This document shows positions 26,928 to 35,761 of a DNA stretch of 64,000 nucleotides, in pieces; the stretch's first letter is position 1; every line of letters begins with the position of its first letter. The notes under the pieces were generated by a model that saw only the letters and a program-made list of their open reading frames with translations, did no database searches and had not been told where the DNA came from. The stretch lies in the NCBI GenBank assembly GCA_903843965.1, contig CAIMRY010000023.1, positions 52,231 through 116,230 on the forward strand, in the 5' to 3' direction. This DNA comes from an uncultured delta proteobacterium (GTDB lineage: Bacteria; Desulfobacterota; Desulfovibrionia; Desulfovibrionales; Desulfovibrionaceae). Both the position numbers and the translations under genes were made by a program.

Positions 26928-28078
26928 TGAAGCCGTCAGAACAGCCGGTGCCCTTTCTGGACCTGAAGCAGCAGCATCAGGCACTCAAACCGGCGCTGCT
27001 CGCAGTCTTTGAACAGGCCCTGGACAATGCCGCCTTTGTGGGCGGCCCGCAGCTGGCGGGCTTTGAAACCGAGTTCGCGGCCTACTGCGGCGTGGCCCAC
27101 TGCGCCGGGGTGAGCAACGGCACGGACGCCCTGCGCCTGGCCTTGCAGGGCCTGGGCCTGGGGCCGGGCTTTCTGGCCATCACCGTGCCCAACACCTTCA
27201 TCGCCACCACCGAGGCCGTTTCCCTGGCCGGGGGCCGGTTCGCCTTTGTCGACATCGACCCGGCCACCAGCCTCATGGACATGGACCTGCTGGAGGCCGA
27301 GCTGGCCCGCCGCTTCGCCGCCGCAGACGCGAGCCTGCGGCCCCGGGTCGTCATTCCCGTGCACCTGTACGGCCAGTGCCCGGACATGGACGCCCTGAAC
27401 CGCCTGGCCGCCACGTATGAGCTTTTGGTGCTGGAGGACGCGGCCCAGGCCCAGGGCGCCAGCGTCAATGACCGCCGTGCCGGGGGCCTTGGCCACGCCG
27501 CCGCCTTCAGCTTCTACGCGGGCAAGAACCTGGGCGGCCTGGGCGAGGCCGGCGCGGTGACCAGCGACGACGCCGGGGTCATCGAACGGGTGAAGATGCT
27601 GCGCGAGCACGGGCAGAAAGAAAAGTACATCCACCGCCTGGAAGGCAGCAACGCCCGCCTGGACGCCATCCAGGCCGGATTTTTGCGCGTCAAGCTCACG
27701 CACCTGGAGGACTGGAACCGCAAACGCCGGGCCATTGCCCAGGCCTACGACCAGGCCTTTGCCGCCTGCGGCTGGATCCGCCCGGTCGTGCTGCGGCCCG
27801 GGGGCGTGCCCTCCCGCCACCTGTACGTCATCCACGTGACCCGGCGCGACGCCCTGGCCGAGCACCTGAAGGCCTTGAACATCCACACCGGGCTGCACTA
27901 CCCGCTGCCGCTGCACCTCCAGGAATGCTACGCCCACCTGGGCCTTGGCCCCGGCTCGTTCCCCAGGGCCGAGCGCGCGGCCGAGGAGCTGCTGAGCCTG
28001 CCCCTGTTCCCGGAGATGACCGAGGAGCAGATCCGCCGCGTCATCGACGGCGTGCTTTCCTTCGAGGTCGGCGCATGA
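26927..28078 (+). CDS. DegT/DnrJ/EryC1/StrS aminotransferase (first, WbpE-like)
   Basis: 383 residues; the start overlaps the previous stop as TAATG. PVPFLDLKQQHQALKP is the classic N-terminus of WbpE/WlbC and related enzymes. Cofactor contacts: SNGTDALRLAL, VLEDAAQAQGA and FSFYAGKNLGGLGEAG, where Lys forms the Schiff base. Likely transfers an amino group to C3 of the keto sugar made by the Gfo/Idh enzyme. It overlaps the SDR gene by 4 bp. Confidence 0.9.
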   Translation: MKPSEQPVPFLDLKQQHQALKPALLAVFEQALDNAAFVGGPQLAGFETEFAAYCGVAHCAGVSNGTDALRLALQGLGLGPGFLAITVPNTFIATTEAVSLAGGRFAFVDIDPATSLMDMDLLEAELARRFAAADASLRPRVVIPVHLYGQCPDMDALNRLAATYELLVLEDAAQAQGASVNDRRAGGLGHAAAFSFYAGKNLGGLGEAGAVTSDDAGVIERVKMLREHGQKEKYIHRLEGSNARLDAIQAGFLRVKLTHLEDWNRKRRAIAQAYDQAFAACGWIRPVVLRPGGVPSRHLYVIHVTRRDALAEHLKALNIHTGLHYPLPLHLQECYAHLGLGPGSFPRAERAAEELLSLPLFPEMTEEQIRRVIDGVLSFEVGA

Positions 28079-29133
28079 AGCTGCATGACAAACGCGTCGC
28101 CGTCACCGGCGGGGCCGGGTTCATCGGCAGCCATCTGGTGGACAGGCTGCTCGCCGCCGGAAACCTGGTGCTCGTGGTGGACGACTTCTCCACCGGCAGC
28201 CTGGACAACCTGGCCCAGCACCAGGGCGACGAACGCCTGCGCGTGGAGCGCGGCGACATCCGCGACCTGGCCCAGTTGACAAAACTCTTCCAGGGCGTGG
28301 ACCACGTCTTTCACCTGGCCTGCCGCAACGTGCGCCTGAGCCTGCGCCAGCCCACCGTGGTGCACGAGGTGAACACCTCCGGCACCCTCGCCGTCCTGGA
28401 GGCCGCCGTGGCCTGCGGGGTCAAGCGCCTGCTGTACTGCTCCAGCTCGGAGATCAACGGCACCGCAGCCGTGGCGCCCCTGCCCGAGGAATGCCCCTTC
28501 CGGCCGGAGACCATCTACGGCGCGTCCAAGCTGGCGGGCGAGTATTACGCCCTGGCCTTCCACCGGGCGGGCTGGCTCCCCGTGGTGGTGGCCCGGCCGC
28601 ACAACAACTACGGCCCGCGCGAGCACTGGGCGGGCATCTGCGGCGAGGTCATCCCCCGGTTCATCCTCAAGGCCATGGCTGGCCAGCCGCTCACCATCTA
28701 CGGCGACGGCAGCCAGACCCGCGATTTCACCTACGTCACCGAAACCGCGGACTATCTCGTGCGCCTGCTGGAGAGCGACGCCGCGCTCGGCAACGTGTAC
28801 AACGTCTGCCGGGGCCAGGAGGTGTCCATCGCGGACATCGCCCGGCGCATCCTCACGCTCACCGGCTCCGCCTCGGGCCTGGACCACCTGCCGCAGCGCC
28901 CCAGCGACGTGCTGCGCCTCTGGGGTGACGCCACGCGCATCGCCGCGCTCCTGGGCTCCGCGCCCAGCCTGGGCATCGACGAAGGTCTTGCGCGCACCGT
29001 GGCGTGGTTCACGGCGCACGTGCCGCCCACGCCGGAGAATCTTGCGCGCATGACCGCCTCGGCCTGGGAGAACCTGGAGCCGGAGCCCTGGCTGCTCGGC
29101 CCTGCTGGAACCACAACAGGCGGCCAGTCATGA
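28075..29133 (+). CDS. Extended SDR nucleotide-sugar epimerase/dehydratase
   Basis: 352 residues. NAD-binding VAVTGGAGFIGSHLVDRL, catalytic SSSE (residues near 122) and YGASK, and RPHNNYGPREHW followed by GDGSQTRDFTYV. The NNYGPR and TRDFTYV segments resemble LegB-type 4,6-dehydratases and UDP-glucuronate 4-epimerase/decarboxylases. An adjacent second DegT aminotransferase fits a 4-keto sugar being aminated. The precise reaction is not settled. The short C-terminal extension after about residue 320 is low-complexity. Confidence 0.85.
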   Translation: MKLHDKRVAVTGGAGFIGSHLVDRLLAAGNLVLVVDDFSTGSLDNLAQHQGDERLRVERGDIRDLAQLTKLFQGVDHVFHLACRNVRLSLRQPTVVHEVNTSGTLAVLEAAVACGVKRLLYCSSSEINGTAAVAPLPEECPFRPETIYGASKLAGEYYALAFHRAGWLPVVVARPHNNYGPREHWAGICGEVIPRFILKAMAGQPLTIYGDGSQTRDFTYVTETADYLVRLLESDAALGNVYNVCRGQEVSIADIARRILTLTGSASGLDHLPQRPSDVLRLWGDATRIAALLGSAPSLGIDEGLARTVAWFTAHVPPTPENLARMTASAWENLEPEPWLLGPAGTTTGGQS

Positions 29134-30407
29134 GCACGCTGCCCGCCGCCCTGCCCGTGGCCCTGCCCTGCCTGGGCGAGGAAGAGGCCGTTGCCGCGGC
29201 CGAGGTCTTGGCCTCGGGCTGGGTCACCCAGGGACCGAAGGTCCTGGCCTTTGAGCAGGCCTTTGCCCGGTTGACCGGCGCGCCGCACGCCTGCGCCGTA
29301 TCCAGCTGCACCACGGCCCTGCACCTGGCCCTGCTGGCCGCCGGGGTCAAGCCCGGCGACGTGGTCGTCACCGTCAGCCACACCTTCATCGCCACGGCCA
29401 ACGCCATCCGCGCCTGCGGGGCCGAGCCGGTGTTCGTGGACATCGACCCCGAGACCCTGAACATGTGCCCGGAGGCCCTGCGCGCCTGCCTGGCCCAGGA
29501 CTTCATTCCCCGGGACGGTGCGCTCTATTATGCCGACGCCGCACGCTTCAACGGGCCCGAGACCCTGCTCGGACGGCTGAAGCCGCCCATCGGACGGCTG
29601 GCTGCCGTGCTGGTGGTGCACCAGGTGGGCATGCCCGCCGACCTGGAGCGGATATTGCCCCAGGCGAAAGCCCTGGGCATCCCCGTGCTGGAGGACGCCG
29701 CCTGCGCCCTGGGCAGCCAGATCCGCCTGCCGGGCCGGGACTTCGAGTACATCGGCACACCGCACGGCCTGAGCGCCAGCTTCAGCTTCCACCCACGCAA
29801 GGTCTTGACCACCGGCGACGGGGGCATGCTCACCACCGCCGACCCGGACCAGGACCGGCTCTTCCGCCTGCTGCGCCAGCACGGCATGAGCATCCCCGAT
29901 GCCCAGCGCCACAACGCCAGCTCGGTGGTCTTCGAGGAATACCTGGTCACCGGCCACAACTACAGGCTCACGGACATCCAGGCGGGCATCGGCCTGGTGC
30001 AGCTGGGGCGCCTGGAGGCCCTGCTGGCCCAGCGCCGCGAGCTGGCCGCCGCCTACTCAGAGCTTTTGGCCGCCCTGCCCGGCGTGCGCACCCAGCGGCA
30101 AGGCCCGGACATGCGCAGCAACTGGCAGAGCTATGTCGCCACCCTGCCCGCCGGGGCGGACCTGAAAACGGTCATGGAGGCTCTGCTGCGCCAAGGCATC
30201 TCCACCCGCCGGGGCATCATGTGCTGTCACCTTGAGCCCCCCTACTCCCCATACTGGCCCCAGGGCCGCCTGCCCGCCAGCGAAGCCGCGCGCGACCACG
30301 GCATCATCCTGCCCCTGCACCACAAAATGACCACAGCCGACTGCCAGCGCGTGGTTGCGGCCCTGGGTCAGGCCCTGCTGGATCAGGGCCGGGAGGCGAG
30401 TTCATGA
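29130..30407 (+). CDS. DegT/DnrJ/EryC1/StrS aminotransferase (second)
   Basis: 425 residues, longer than the first DegT protein because of an insert around FIPRDGALYYADAARFNGPE (about residues 127-150). Cofactor motifs: SSCTTALHLALLAAG, VLEDAACALGS and FSFHPRKVLTTGDGGML (Schiff-base Lys). Similar to perosamine/LegC-type 4-aminotransferases. It differs strongly from the DegT gene two positions upstream, so two different amino positions on one sugar, or two sugars, are likely. Overlaps both neighbours by 4 bp. Confidence 0.88.
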   Translation: MSTLPAALPVALPCLGEEEAVAAAEVLASGWVTQGPKVLAFEQAFARLTGAPHACAVSSCTTALHLALLAAGVKPGDVVVTVSHTFIATANAIRACGAEPVFVDIDPETLNMCPEALRACLAQDFIPRDGALYYADAARFNGPETLLGRLKPPIGRLAAVLVVHQVGMPADLERILPQAKALGIPVLEDAACALGSQIRLPGRDFEYIGTPHGLSASFSFHPRKVLTTGDGGMLTTADPDQDRLFRLLRQHGMSIPDAQRHNASSVVFEEYLVTGHNYRLTDIQAGIGLVQLGRLEALLAQRRELAAAYSELLAALPGVRTQRQGPDMRSNWQSYVATLPAGADLKTVMEALLRQGISTRRGIMCCHLEPPYSPYWPQGRLPASEAARDHGIILPLHHKMTTADCQRVVAALGQALLDQGREASS

Positions 30408-31165
30408 GAAGCCCTGATTTCATCATCGGCGGCGCTCCACGCAGCGGCACCACCTGGCTCTATGCCGCCCTGGACCTGCATCCCGGCGTGCATATGGCCA
30501 AGCCCGTGACCCCGGAGCCGAAGTTCTTCCTGGTCGACGAACTCTACGAGAAAGGCTTCGCCTCATACTGCGACCGCTGGTTCGCCCAGGTTCCGTCCGG
30601 AATCAAGGCCGGGGAAAAATCCACCAACTACCTGGAGAGCCCTGTGGCGGCGCAGCGCATCTTTGCGCACCTGCCCCAGGCGCGGCTGATTTTTCTGCTG
30701 CGCGAGCCCGTGGACCGCTGCTTCAACAACTGGCTGTGGTCCCGGCACAACGGGGTGGAAAAGGAATCCTTCGCCTTTGCCCTGGCCCAGGAGGAGGAGC
30801 GCGAGCGCACCTGCCCCCCGTCCCTGCGCTACGCGCGCCCCCACGCGCTATTCTCACGCGGACTCTACGCCGACCTGCTCCGGCCTTATTTTGAGCTGTT
30901 CCCGCGCGAGCAGATCCTGGTGCTGCGCTTCGAGGACATCGCCAGCGCGCCCGGAGAGGTGCTGGCCCGAACCCATGCCTTTCTCGGCGTGGAGCAGCGC
31001 CCCGGCGATGTCGACGGCCTTGGGGTCATCAACCGCGCCGACGGCGAACTGGACGAGACCCTGCCCGAGGACCTGCGCGCGCGCCTGCACGCGGCCTACG
31101 AGGAGCCGAACCGGCAGTTGGCCGCTCTTCTGGGCCCAGGCTTCCCCCTGTGGGACGGCAAATGA
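30404..31165 (+). CDS. PAPS-dependent sulfotransferase
   Basis: 253 residues. The 5'-phosphosulfate loop GGAPRSGTTWLY (9-20) and the 3'-phosphate-binding segment RLIFLLREPVDRCFNNW (94-110) are both present, as in Sulfotransfer family enzymes related to heparan N-sulfotransferases. A soluble cytoplasmic enzyme expected to put sulfate on a hydroxyl or amine of the glycan. Overlaps flanking genes by 4 bp. PAPS supply is natural in a sulfate-reducing lineage but is not encoded here. Confidence 0.88.
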   Translation: MRSPDFIIGGAPRSGTTWLYAALDLHPGVHMAKPVTPEPKFFLVDELYEKGFASYCDRWFAQVPSGIKAGEKSTNYLESPVAAQRIFAHLPQARLIFLLREPVDRCFNNWLWSRHNGVEKESFAFALAQEEERERTCPPSLRYARPHALFSRGLYADLLRPYFELFPREQILVLRFEDIASAPGEVLARTHAFLGVEQRPGDVDGLGVINRADGELDETLPEDLRARLHAAYEEPNRQLAALLGPGFPLWDGK

Positions 31166-32109
31166 AACGCCCTCTCGTCGCCTGCGTCACCCCGGTGTTC
31201 AACGAGGCCGACAACCTCGCGCACTTTGAGCAGGAGGTGCGCCGGGTCCTGTTCGCGGAGACCAGCGTGGACTGGCAGATCATCTTTGTGGACGACGGCA
31301 GCCGCGACGCCTCCTGGGCCCTGATCTGCGACATCTGCCAGCGCGACCCCCGCTTCCGGGCGCTCCGCCTGTCGCGCAATTTCGGCTCGCATTTGGCCAT
31401 CCAGGCCGCCCTGGACGCCGTCCAGGCGGATGCCGTGTGCACCCTGGCCGCAGACCTGCAGGACCCGGTGGAGACCGTGCTGGGCTTTGTGGCCAAGTGG
31501 CGCGCCGGGGCCAAGATCGTCTGGGGCAAGCGCCGCGCGCGGGGGGACGAAGGCTGGCGCGTGTTCGCCAGCAACCTGTTCTCCTCCCTGATCCGCCGCC
31601 ACGCCATGCCGCGCGGCTCCAAGTTCACCACCGGCAGCTTCCTGCTCATGGACCGCGAGGTGGTGGAGGCCGTGCGCCGGTTCCCGGAACAGAACCGCAT
31701 CACCTTCGCCATCGTGGCCTGGACCGGCTTTCCGCAAGAGGTGGAGGAGTATGACCGCGCCCCGCGCCTGGCCGGAAAATCCGGCTGGAGCCTGGGGCGC
31801 ATGTTCAAGACCATGTACGACGCCTTCCTGGGCTTCTCCCCGCTCCCGGCGCAGATCATCACCGGCCTTGGGCTCTTCACCTTCGCCCTGTGCTTGCTGT
31901 TCTCGCTCTACGTCATCGCCAACTGGCTGCAGGGCAGCCCTGTTCCCGGCTGGACCAGCATCATGGTCATGCTCAGCTTCTTCTTCGGCCTGCAGTTCGT
32001 CATCCTCGGGCTGATGGGCGAGTATCTGGCGCGCATCCACTGCGAGGTGCTGCGGCGGCCCTTGTACTTCGTCAGCCAGAAGGTTCCCGAGGACGCCCCC
32101 CCGGGCTGA
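31162..32109 (+). CDS. GT2-family glycosyltransferase with two C-terminal TM helices
   Basis: 315 residues. The GT-A domain reads VACVTPVFNEADNL, IIFVDDGSRDASW and AADLQDPVE (DxD-like), then GKRRARGDEGWR. Two transmembrane helices (about 232-256 and 267-290) follow, the DPM1/ArnC/GtrB layout that loads a sugar on polyprenyl phosphate. It is the last gene of the nine-gene overlapping run. Confidence 0.9.
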   Translation: MKRPLVACVTPVFNEADNLAHFEQEVRRVLFAETSVDWQIIFVDDGSRDASWALICDICQRDPRFRALRLSRNFGSHLAIQAALDAVQADAVCTLAADLQDPVETVLGFVAKWRAGAKIVWGKRRARGDEGWRVFASNLFSSLIRRHAMPRGSKFTTGSFLLMDREVVEAVRRFPEQNRITFAIVAWTGFPQEVEEYDRAPRLAGKSGWSLGRMFKTMYDAFLGFSPLPAQIITGLGLFTFALCLLFSLYVIANWLQGSPVPGWTSIMVMLSFFFGLQFVILGLMGEYLARIHCEVLRRPLYFVSQKVPEDAPPG

Positions 32110-32430
32110 ACGCGGAGCCGGGTTCCGGCTGGAGCAGGGGCGCTGCTACGCCTACCTGAGTGATCGCTTCAGCCTGGAGGAAAACGCCGCGCCAGAACAG
32201 CATGGAGCGGCGGCGTTCAGCTGTGAGCCGTGAAGCGCATTGGATGACGCACAGGCCGCCGTAGCGCCCCCCTGGCTGTTGGCCTACCAGGGGTGGACAT
32301 GCGCCCTCTCCGCAACGCGCAGCTGCGCGGCCCCTGGCCCGGTCCGGCAAGAAGGAACGCCCAGCCCTGGCAATCCAGCCCAGGCACAGGCAAATGGCAG
32401 GCCGATTGATCCTGCCGAGGCGACGCACGC
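32110..32430. other. Gap after the glycan operon with a protein-like relic
   Basis: 321 bases. One frame (about 32116-32232) reads FRLEQGRCYAYLSDRFSLEE, then Ala/Glu-rich residues and a stop, and looks more protein-like than chance, but has no start or ribosome site and overlaps the end of the GT2 gene. A hairpin with AACGCCGC/GCGGCGTT arms lies near 32180-32220. I cannot support a gene. Confidence 0.35.
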
Positions 32431-33372
32431 ATGATACGACTTCTCAAGTGGAGCCTCAGCATCGCCTTGTTCGGCCTGGCCCTGCACTGGCTGGACTGGG
32501 CCGCGCTTTCGCGCAGCATGCGCCTGCTGACGCCGGGCCTGCTGGCGGCCGGGCTGCTGCTGTGCCTGCTCAACTACGCCCTGATGGCCCTGCGCTGGAC
32601 CATCATGATCAACCCTCTGGTTCCCAGGCCGCTGCTGGAGCATGTGGCCATCTACCTCTACGCCAATCTGCTGAACACCCTGACCCCGGCCAACCTCGGC
32701 GGTGACGCCTACCGGGTGGTGGCGCTCAAAAGCGAGCGCGGGACCATGGCCCCGGTCATCGCCCTGTTGCAGGAGCGGGTCTTCGGCCTGCTGGGCTACC
32801 TGGGGCTGTACCTGCTCTGCCTGGGCTGGGTGGCCTGTTTTGCGGGGCTTCCCTCTGGCGTTTCCGGCATGTTTACAACTGTGGCGCTGGGCGCGGGGCT
32901 GGCCTTTTGCGGTGTGCCCCTGCTCCCCGTTATTCTGCGCGTGCTGCGGCCCAGGCTTGGCGTCGTGGAGAACAGGTTCCCCCGCCTGGCTCTGTTCCTG
33001 GACGCCGGGCTGCGGATGGACCTGCGCGTCGCGGCCAAGGCCCTGCTCCTCTCCCTGTGCGCCACCTCGGTGTGGATCACCGCCCTGTGGGTGGTGGCCC
33101 GGAACATGGGCATGCCTCTTTCCTGGCCGCAGCTCGGCGTCATCGGCGTGCTCGTGGAGCTGATCCGGGTCGTGCCGACCACGGTGCAGGGCATCGGGGT
33201 GCGCGAGGGCGCCACCGCCTTCTTCGCCGCCGCCCTGGGCGCCACCTACGAGCAGGGCTTCCTGCTGGGCACGCTCTGCTACCTGCTGAACAGCGTGGCC
33301 ATGCTCTTGACCGGAGGCCTGGGCGCGCTGCTGCGGACAGGATGCTGCACGGCCAAAACCCCTGAGCCCTAA
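32431..33372 (+). CDS. Lysylphosphatidylglycerol synthase/AglD-like flippase membrane protein
   Basis: 313 residues, about eight hydrophobic helices. The family signature NTLTPANLGGDAYRVVAL (about 82-99) and the late VVPTTVQGIGVREGATA place it in the LPG_synthase_TM/UPF0104 group. In glycan loci these proteins often act with a GT2 enzyme in moving or decorating polyprenyl-linked sugars, but the specific role is unproven. It is separated from the GT2 gene by 321 bases, so it may have its own promoter. Confidence 0.85.
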   Translation: MIRLLKWSLSIALFGLALHWLDWAALSRSMRLLTPGLLAAGLLLCLLNYALMALRWTIMINPLVPRPLLEHVAIYLYANLLNTLTPANLGGDAYRVVALKSERGTMAPVIALLQERVFGLLGYLGLYLLCLGWVACFAGLPSGVSGMFTTVALGAGLAFCGVPLLPVILRVLRPRLGVVENRFPRLALFLDAGLRMDLRVAAKALLLSLCATSVWITALWVVARNMGMPLSWPQLGVIGVLVELIRVVPTTVQGIGVREGATAFFAAALGATYEQGFLLGTLCYLLNSVAMLLTGGLGALLRTGCCTAKTPEP

Positions 33373-33726
33373 CCCTTTGATTTTTTTGACGGGTTCTGCG
33401 AGTCCTGGCGACCTTGACATTATTCGTGTTCTCTGATTTACGAGAGGCGGTTAACCATGCAACCATGCACACTTTTTGTTGTGTAAAATGGAATGACGTA
33501 CTGCGTGCATTGCACAAACACTCCATTGCGCCTGGCATGCAGTCCCCGGTTTTGCTATTCACACTTTAGGTGAACACACGGTTGAGGAGCCCTACAGGCA
33601 ACGTGTGTCCCCCCCCATAATGCAGCTGCATTCCGAGTGCCTCCACCAGACCTGTATAGCCGTGCACAAACCTGGAACCACCCTGCGAATGCGCAACCAC
33701 CTTTGCCCCACAACGAGCCCTGCTTC
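33373..33726. other. AT-richer regulatory region before module copy B
   Basis: 354 bases, clearly lower in GC than the surroundings. It holds TTGACA at 33414-33419 with weak -10 candidates near 33437, the palindrome GTGCATTGCAC near 33506-33516, and an inverted repeat TTCAC-N7-GTGAA at 33558-33574 that could be an operator. No gene seen. This composition shift marks a likely promoter for the following membrane-protein module. Confidence 0.5.
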
Positions 33727-35730
33727 ATGAGCCGACTCAGAGACCTGCTCTTCCTCGTGCCCCTGGCCGCCTGCTATTTCTACATCGGCTGGCGGAACCC
33801 GGAGCTGGCTGCGCAGCTGCCCCTGTTTTTCGGCTTCATGCTGGCCTTTGTGCTGCTGCCGGCCTTGGGCCTGGGCGGCCTGCTGGTGCGCCTGCCCCTG
33901 TCCCTGGCCGAGCGCCTGGCCCTGGGCTCTCCCGCCGCCCTGGCCACGCTCTTCGCCCTGGCCTATGCCGGGGCGGCCCTGCGCCAGCCTTTGCTGATCT
34001 GGGTCCAGCCCGTGCTTGGCCTGGCCACCTGCTGCACGGAGCTGACTCCGCGCAGGCGCGCCAGGACGGTCGTCACCAATCCAGCCGAGCCTGCCGAGTC
34101 CGCCGGGTCCGCCGAACCCATGGTCCCTGCCACGCCCTGGGGCGACCTGCTCCTGATGCTGGCCGTGCTCTGCGCAGGCCTGGCCCTGTGCCTGCCCAAG
34201 ATCGCCGGGGTCTCCCTGCCGGTGCCTGGGCTGGCCAGGTTCTACTACGTCGACGACGTCATGATGGGGTCGTACATCTTCTCCGTGCTGCGGGCCCTGG
34301 AGCACGGCCTGCCATACGCGCACCCAATGGTGGCCGGGGGCGTGCTGACCACCCACATGCTGTACCATTTCTGCTACGCCGCCTGCGCCTTGACTACCGG
34401 CATCCACCCCATGGACCTGGTCATGTTCCTCTGGCCGCCGGTGCTTTGGCTGTTTCTGGCCTGCGGCGCGGTGGTCGGCTGCCGCCGCCTGGCCGGGTTC
34501 ACCCTGCTGGAGACCGTGCTCGCCCTGGCGCTCATCCTGTTCACCTCCGGCGTGAACTTCTACGGCTCGCCCAGCGTGCAGCTCTTCGGCTACCAGCACA
34601 CGTTCTTTTTGGGCCTGCCCGCGCTGCTGCTGTTCTGCACCGCGCTGTACGGCTATCTTTCCGGCCGCCGCCCGCAGCTTTTCGCCGTGCATGCGGCCCT
34701 GAGCTACCTTGTTTGCGCCAGCACCAAGGCCCCGCTGCTCATGCTCCTGCCCGTGTGCCTGCTGCCGGTGCTGCTGCTGCGCCTGGTCAAGCGCCAGGTC
34801 CGCGCCAGGGAGTTGCTGCTGGCGGTTCTGGTACTGGCCTGTGCGGCCGCTCTCAAGCTGACCATCTACCCGGACACGGGAATCGTGGCCACGCGCCTGC
34901 CCAAGCTGATGAAGCTGCTGCTGGGCGCCCTGGGCAATCTGGGCGACATGGCCGTAGTGCTCGGGCCGTACGTGGTCCTGGCCATCCTGGCCCTGGAGGC
35001 GAACCCGGTGCTGCGCCTCAAGACAAAACGCGCGGCACACTATCTTGTCTTCTGCGCCGCCTTTGTGCTGGGGAGCGCGGTGCTGCTCAAGCTGTTCAAC
35101 TTTGTCGGCGGCGACTTCTACTTCTTCTGGCAGGCACGCGTGCTGGTGCTTTTGGCCTTTGCCCCTGTGGCCGCGCACATCTTCTTTTGGCGCATGCCCA
35201 GGTTCGCCCCGGTGCTTGCGCTGTTGCTCGTGCTTGGCGTGGGTGTCACCCTCCAGCGGATGTTCTACCCGTTGGACACCCCCTTGAACGAGGTTCCGGC
35301 AGACGCCCAGGCCAAGATTCTTGACGCGGGCGAGCGCGAGGGCCTGCGCTGGGCCTCCACCCACCTGGACCGCCGGAGCACGTTCTTCACCAACAAGGAC
35401 TCCTTCCTCGGCTCCTACATGGGCGGCTTCATCCCCATGCCGCTGTTCGACTACATCGGCTTCAGCGGCCTGCAAGGGTACGCCTTTCCCATGCCCTGGC
35501 TGCCCGAGGACTCCCTGCGCATCGCCAACGAACGCATCAAAAGCCTGAAGGCCTTTTACGCCGCGCCCACGCCCCAGGCCAAGGCCGAGGTTCTGGCCCG
35601 CACGCCGGTAGACTACTACATCCACTGCATCCGCCTGGCGCCGAAGGACTTTGTCCCGCCGGACTGCCTGCGCCCGGTGTACCAGAACCAGTCCCTGATC
35701 ATCTACGAGAACGCCTGCCGCCCCAGGTAA
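33727..35730 (+). CDS. Polytopic membrane protein, GT-C-like, module copy B
   Basis: 667 residues from ATG at 33727 (MSRLRDLLFLVP); the frame is open upstream to 33637 without a good ribosome site. About a dozen transmembrane helices with a Pro/Ala/Glu-rich cytoplasmic loop (AEPAESAGSAEP), then a C-terminal soluble domain ending TPVDYYIHCIRL and SLIIYENACRPR. Shares with the protein at 16049 the YVDDVMMG/QGDDAF acidic loop, GLPY, TGIHP, SGVNF, QLFGYQHTFF, RLVKRQ, FVGGDFYFFW and PWLPED. A lipid-linked sugar transferase or polymerase role is inferred. Thirty-one bases separate it from the small TM gene. Confidence 0.7.
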   Translation: MSRLRDLLFLVPLAACYFYIGWRNPELAAQLPLFFGFMLAFVLLPALGLGGLLVRLPLSLAERLALGSPAALATLFALAYAGAALRQPLLIWVQPVLGLATCCTELTPRRRARTVVTNPAEPAESAGSAEPMVPATPWGDLLLMLAVLCAGLALCLPKIAGVSLPVPGLARFYYVDDVMMGSYIFSVLRALEHGLPYAHPMVAGGVLTTHMLYHFCYAACALTTGIHPMDLVMFLWPPVLWLFLACGAVVGCRRLAGFTLLETVLALALILFTSGVNFYGSPSVQLFGYQHTFFLGLPALLLFCTALYGYLSGRRPQLFAVHAALSYLVCASTKAPLLMLLPVCLLPVLLLRLVKRQVRARELLLAVLVLACAAALKLTIYPDTGIVATRLPKLMKLLLGALGNLGDMAVVLGPYVVLAILALEANPVLRLKTKRAAHYLVFCAAFVLGSAVLLKLFNFVGGDFYFFWQARVLVLLAFAPVAAHIFFWRMPRFAPVLALLLVLGVGVTLQRMFYPLDTPLNEVPADAQAKILDAGEREGLRWASTHLDRRSTFFTNKDSFLGSYMGGFIPMPLFDYIGFSGLQGYAFPMPWLPEDSLRIANERIKSLKAFYAAPTPQAKAEVLARTPVDYYIHCIRLAPKDFVPPDCLRPVYQNQSLIIYENACRPR

Positions 35731-35761
35731 ACCAGGGCCGCAGCGCCAAAGGGAGACCCCC

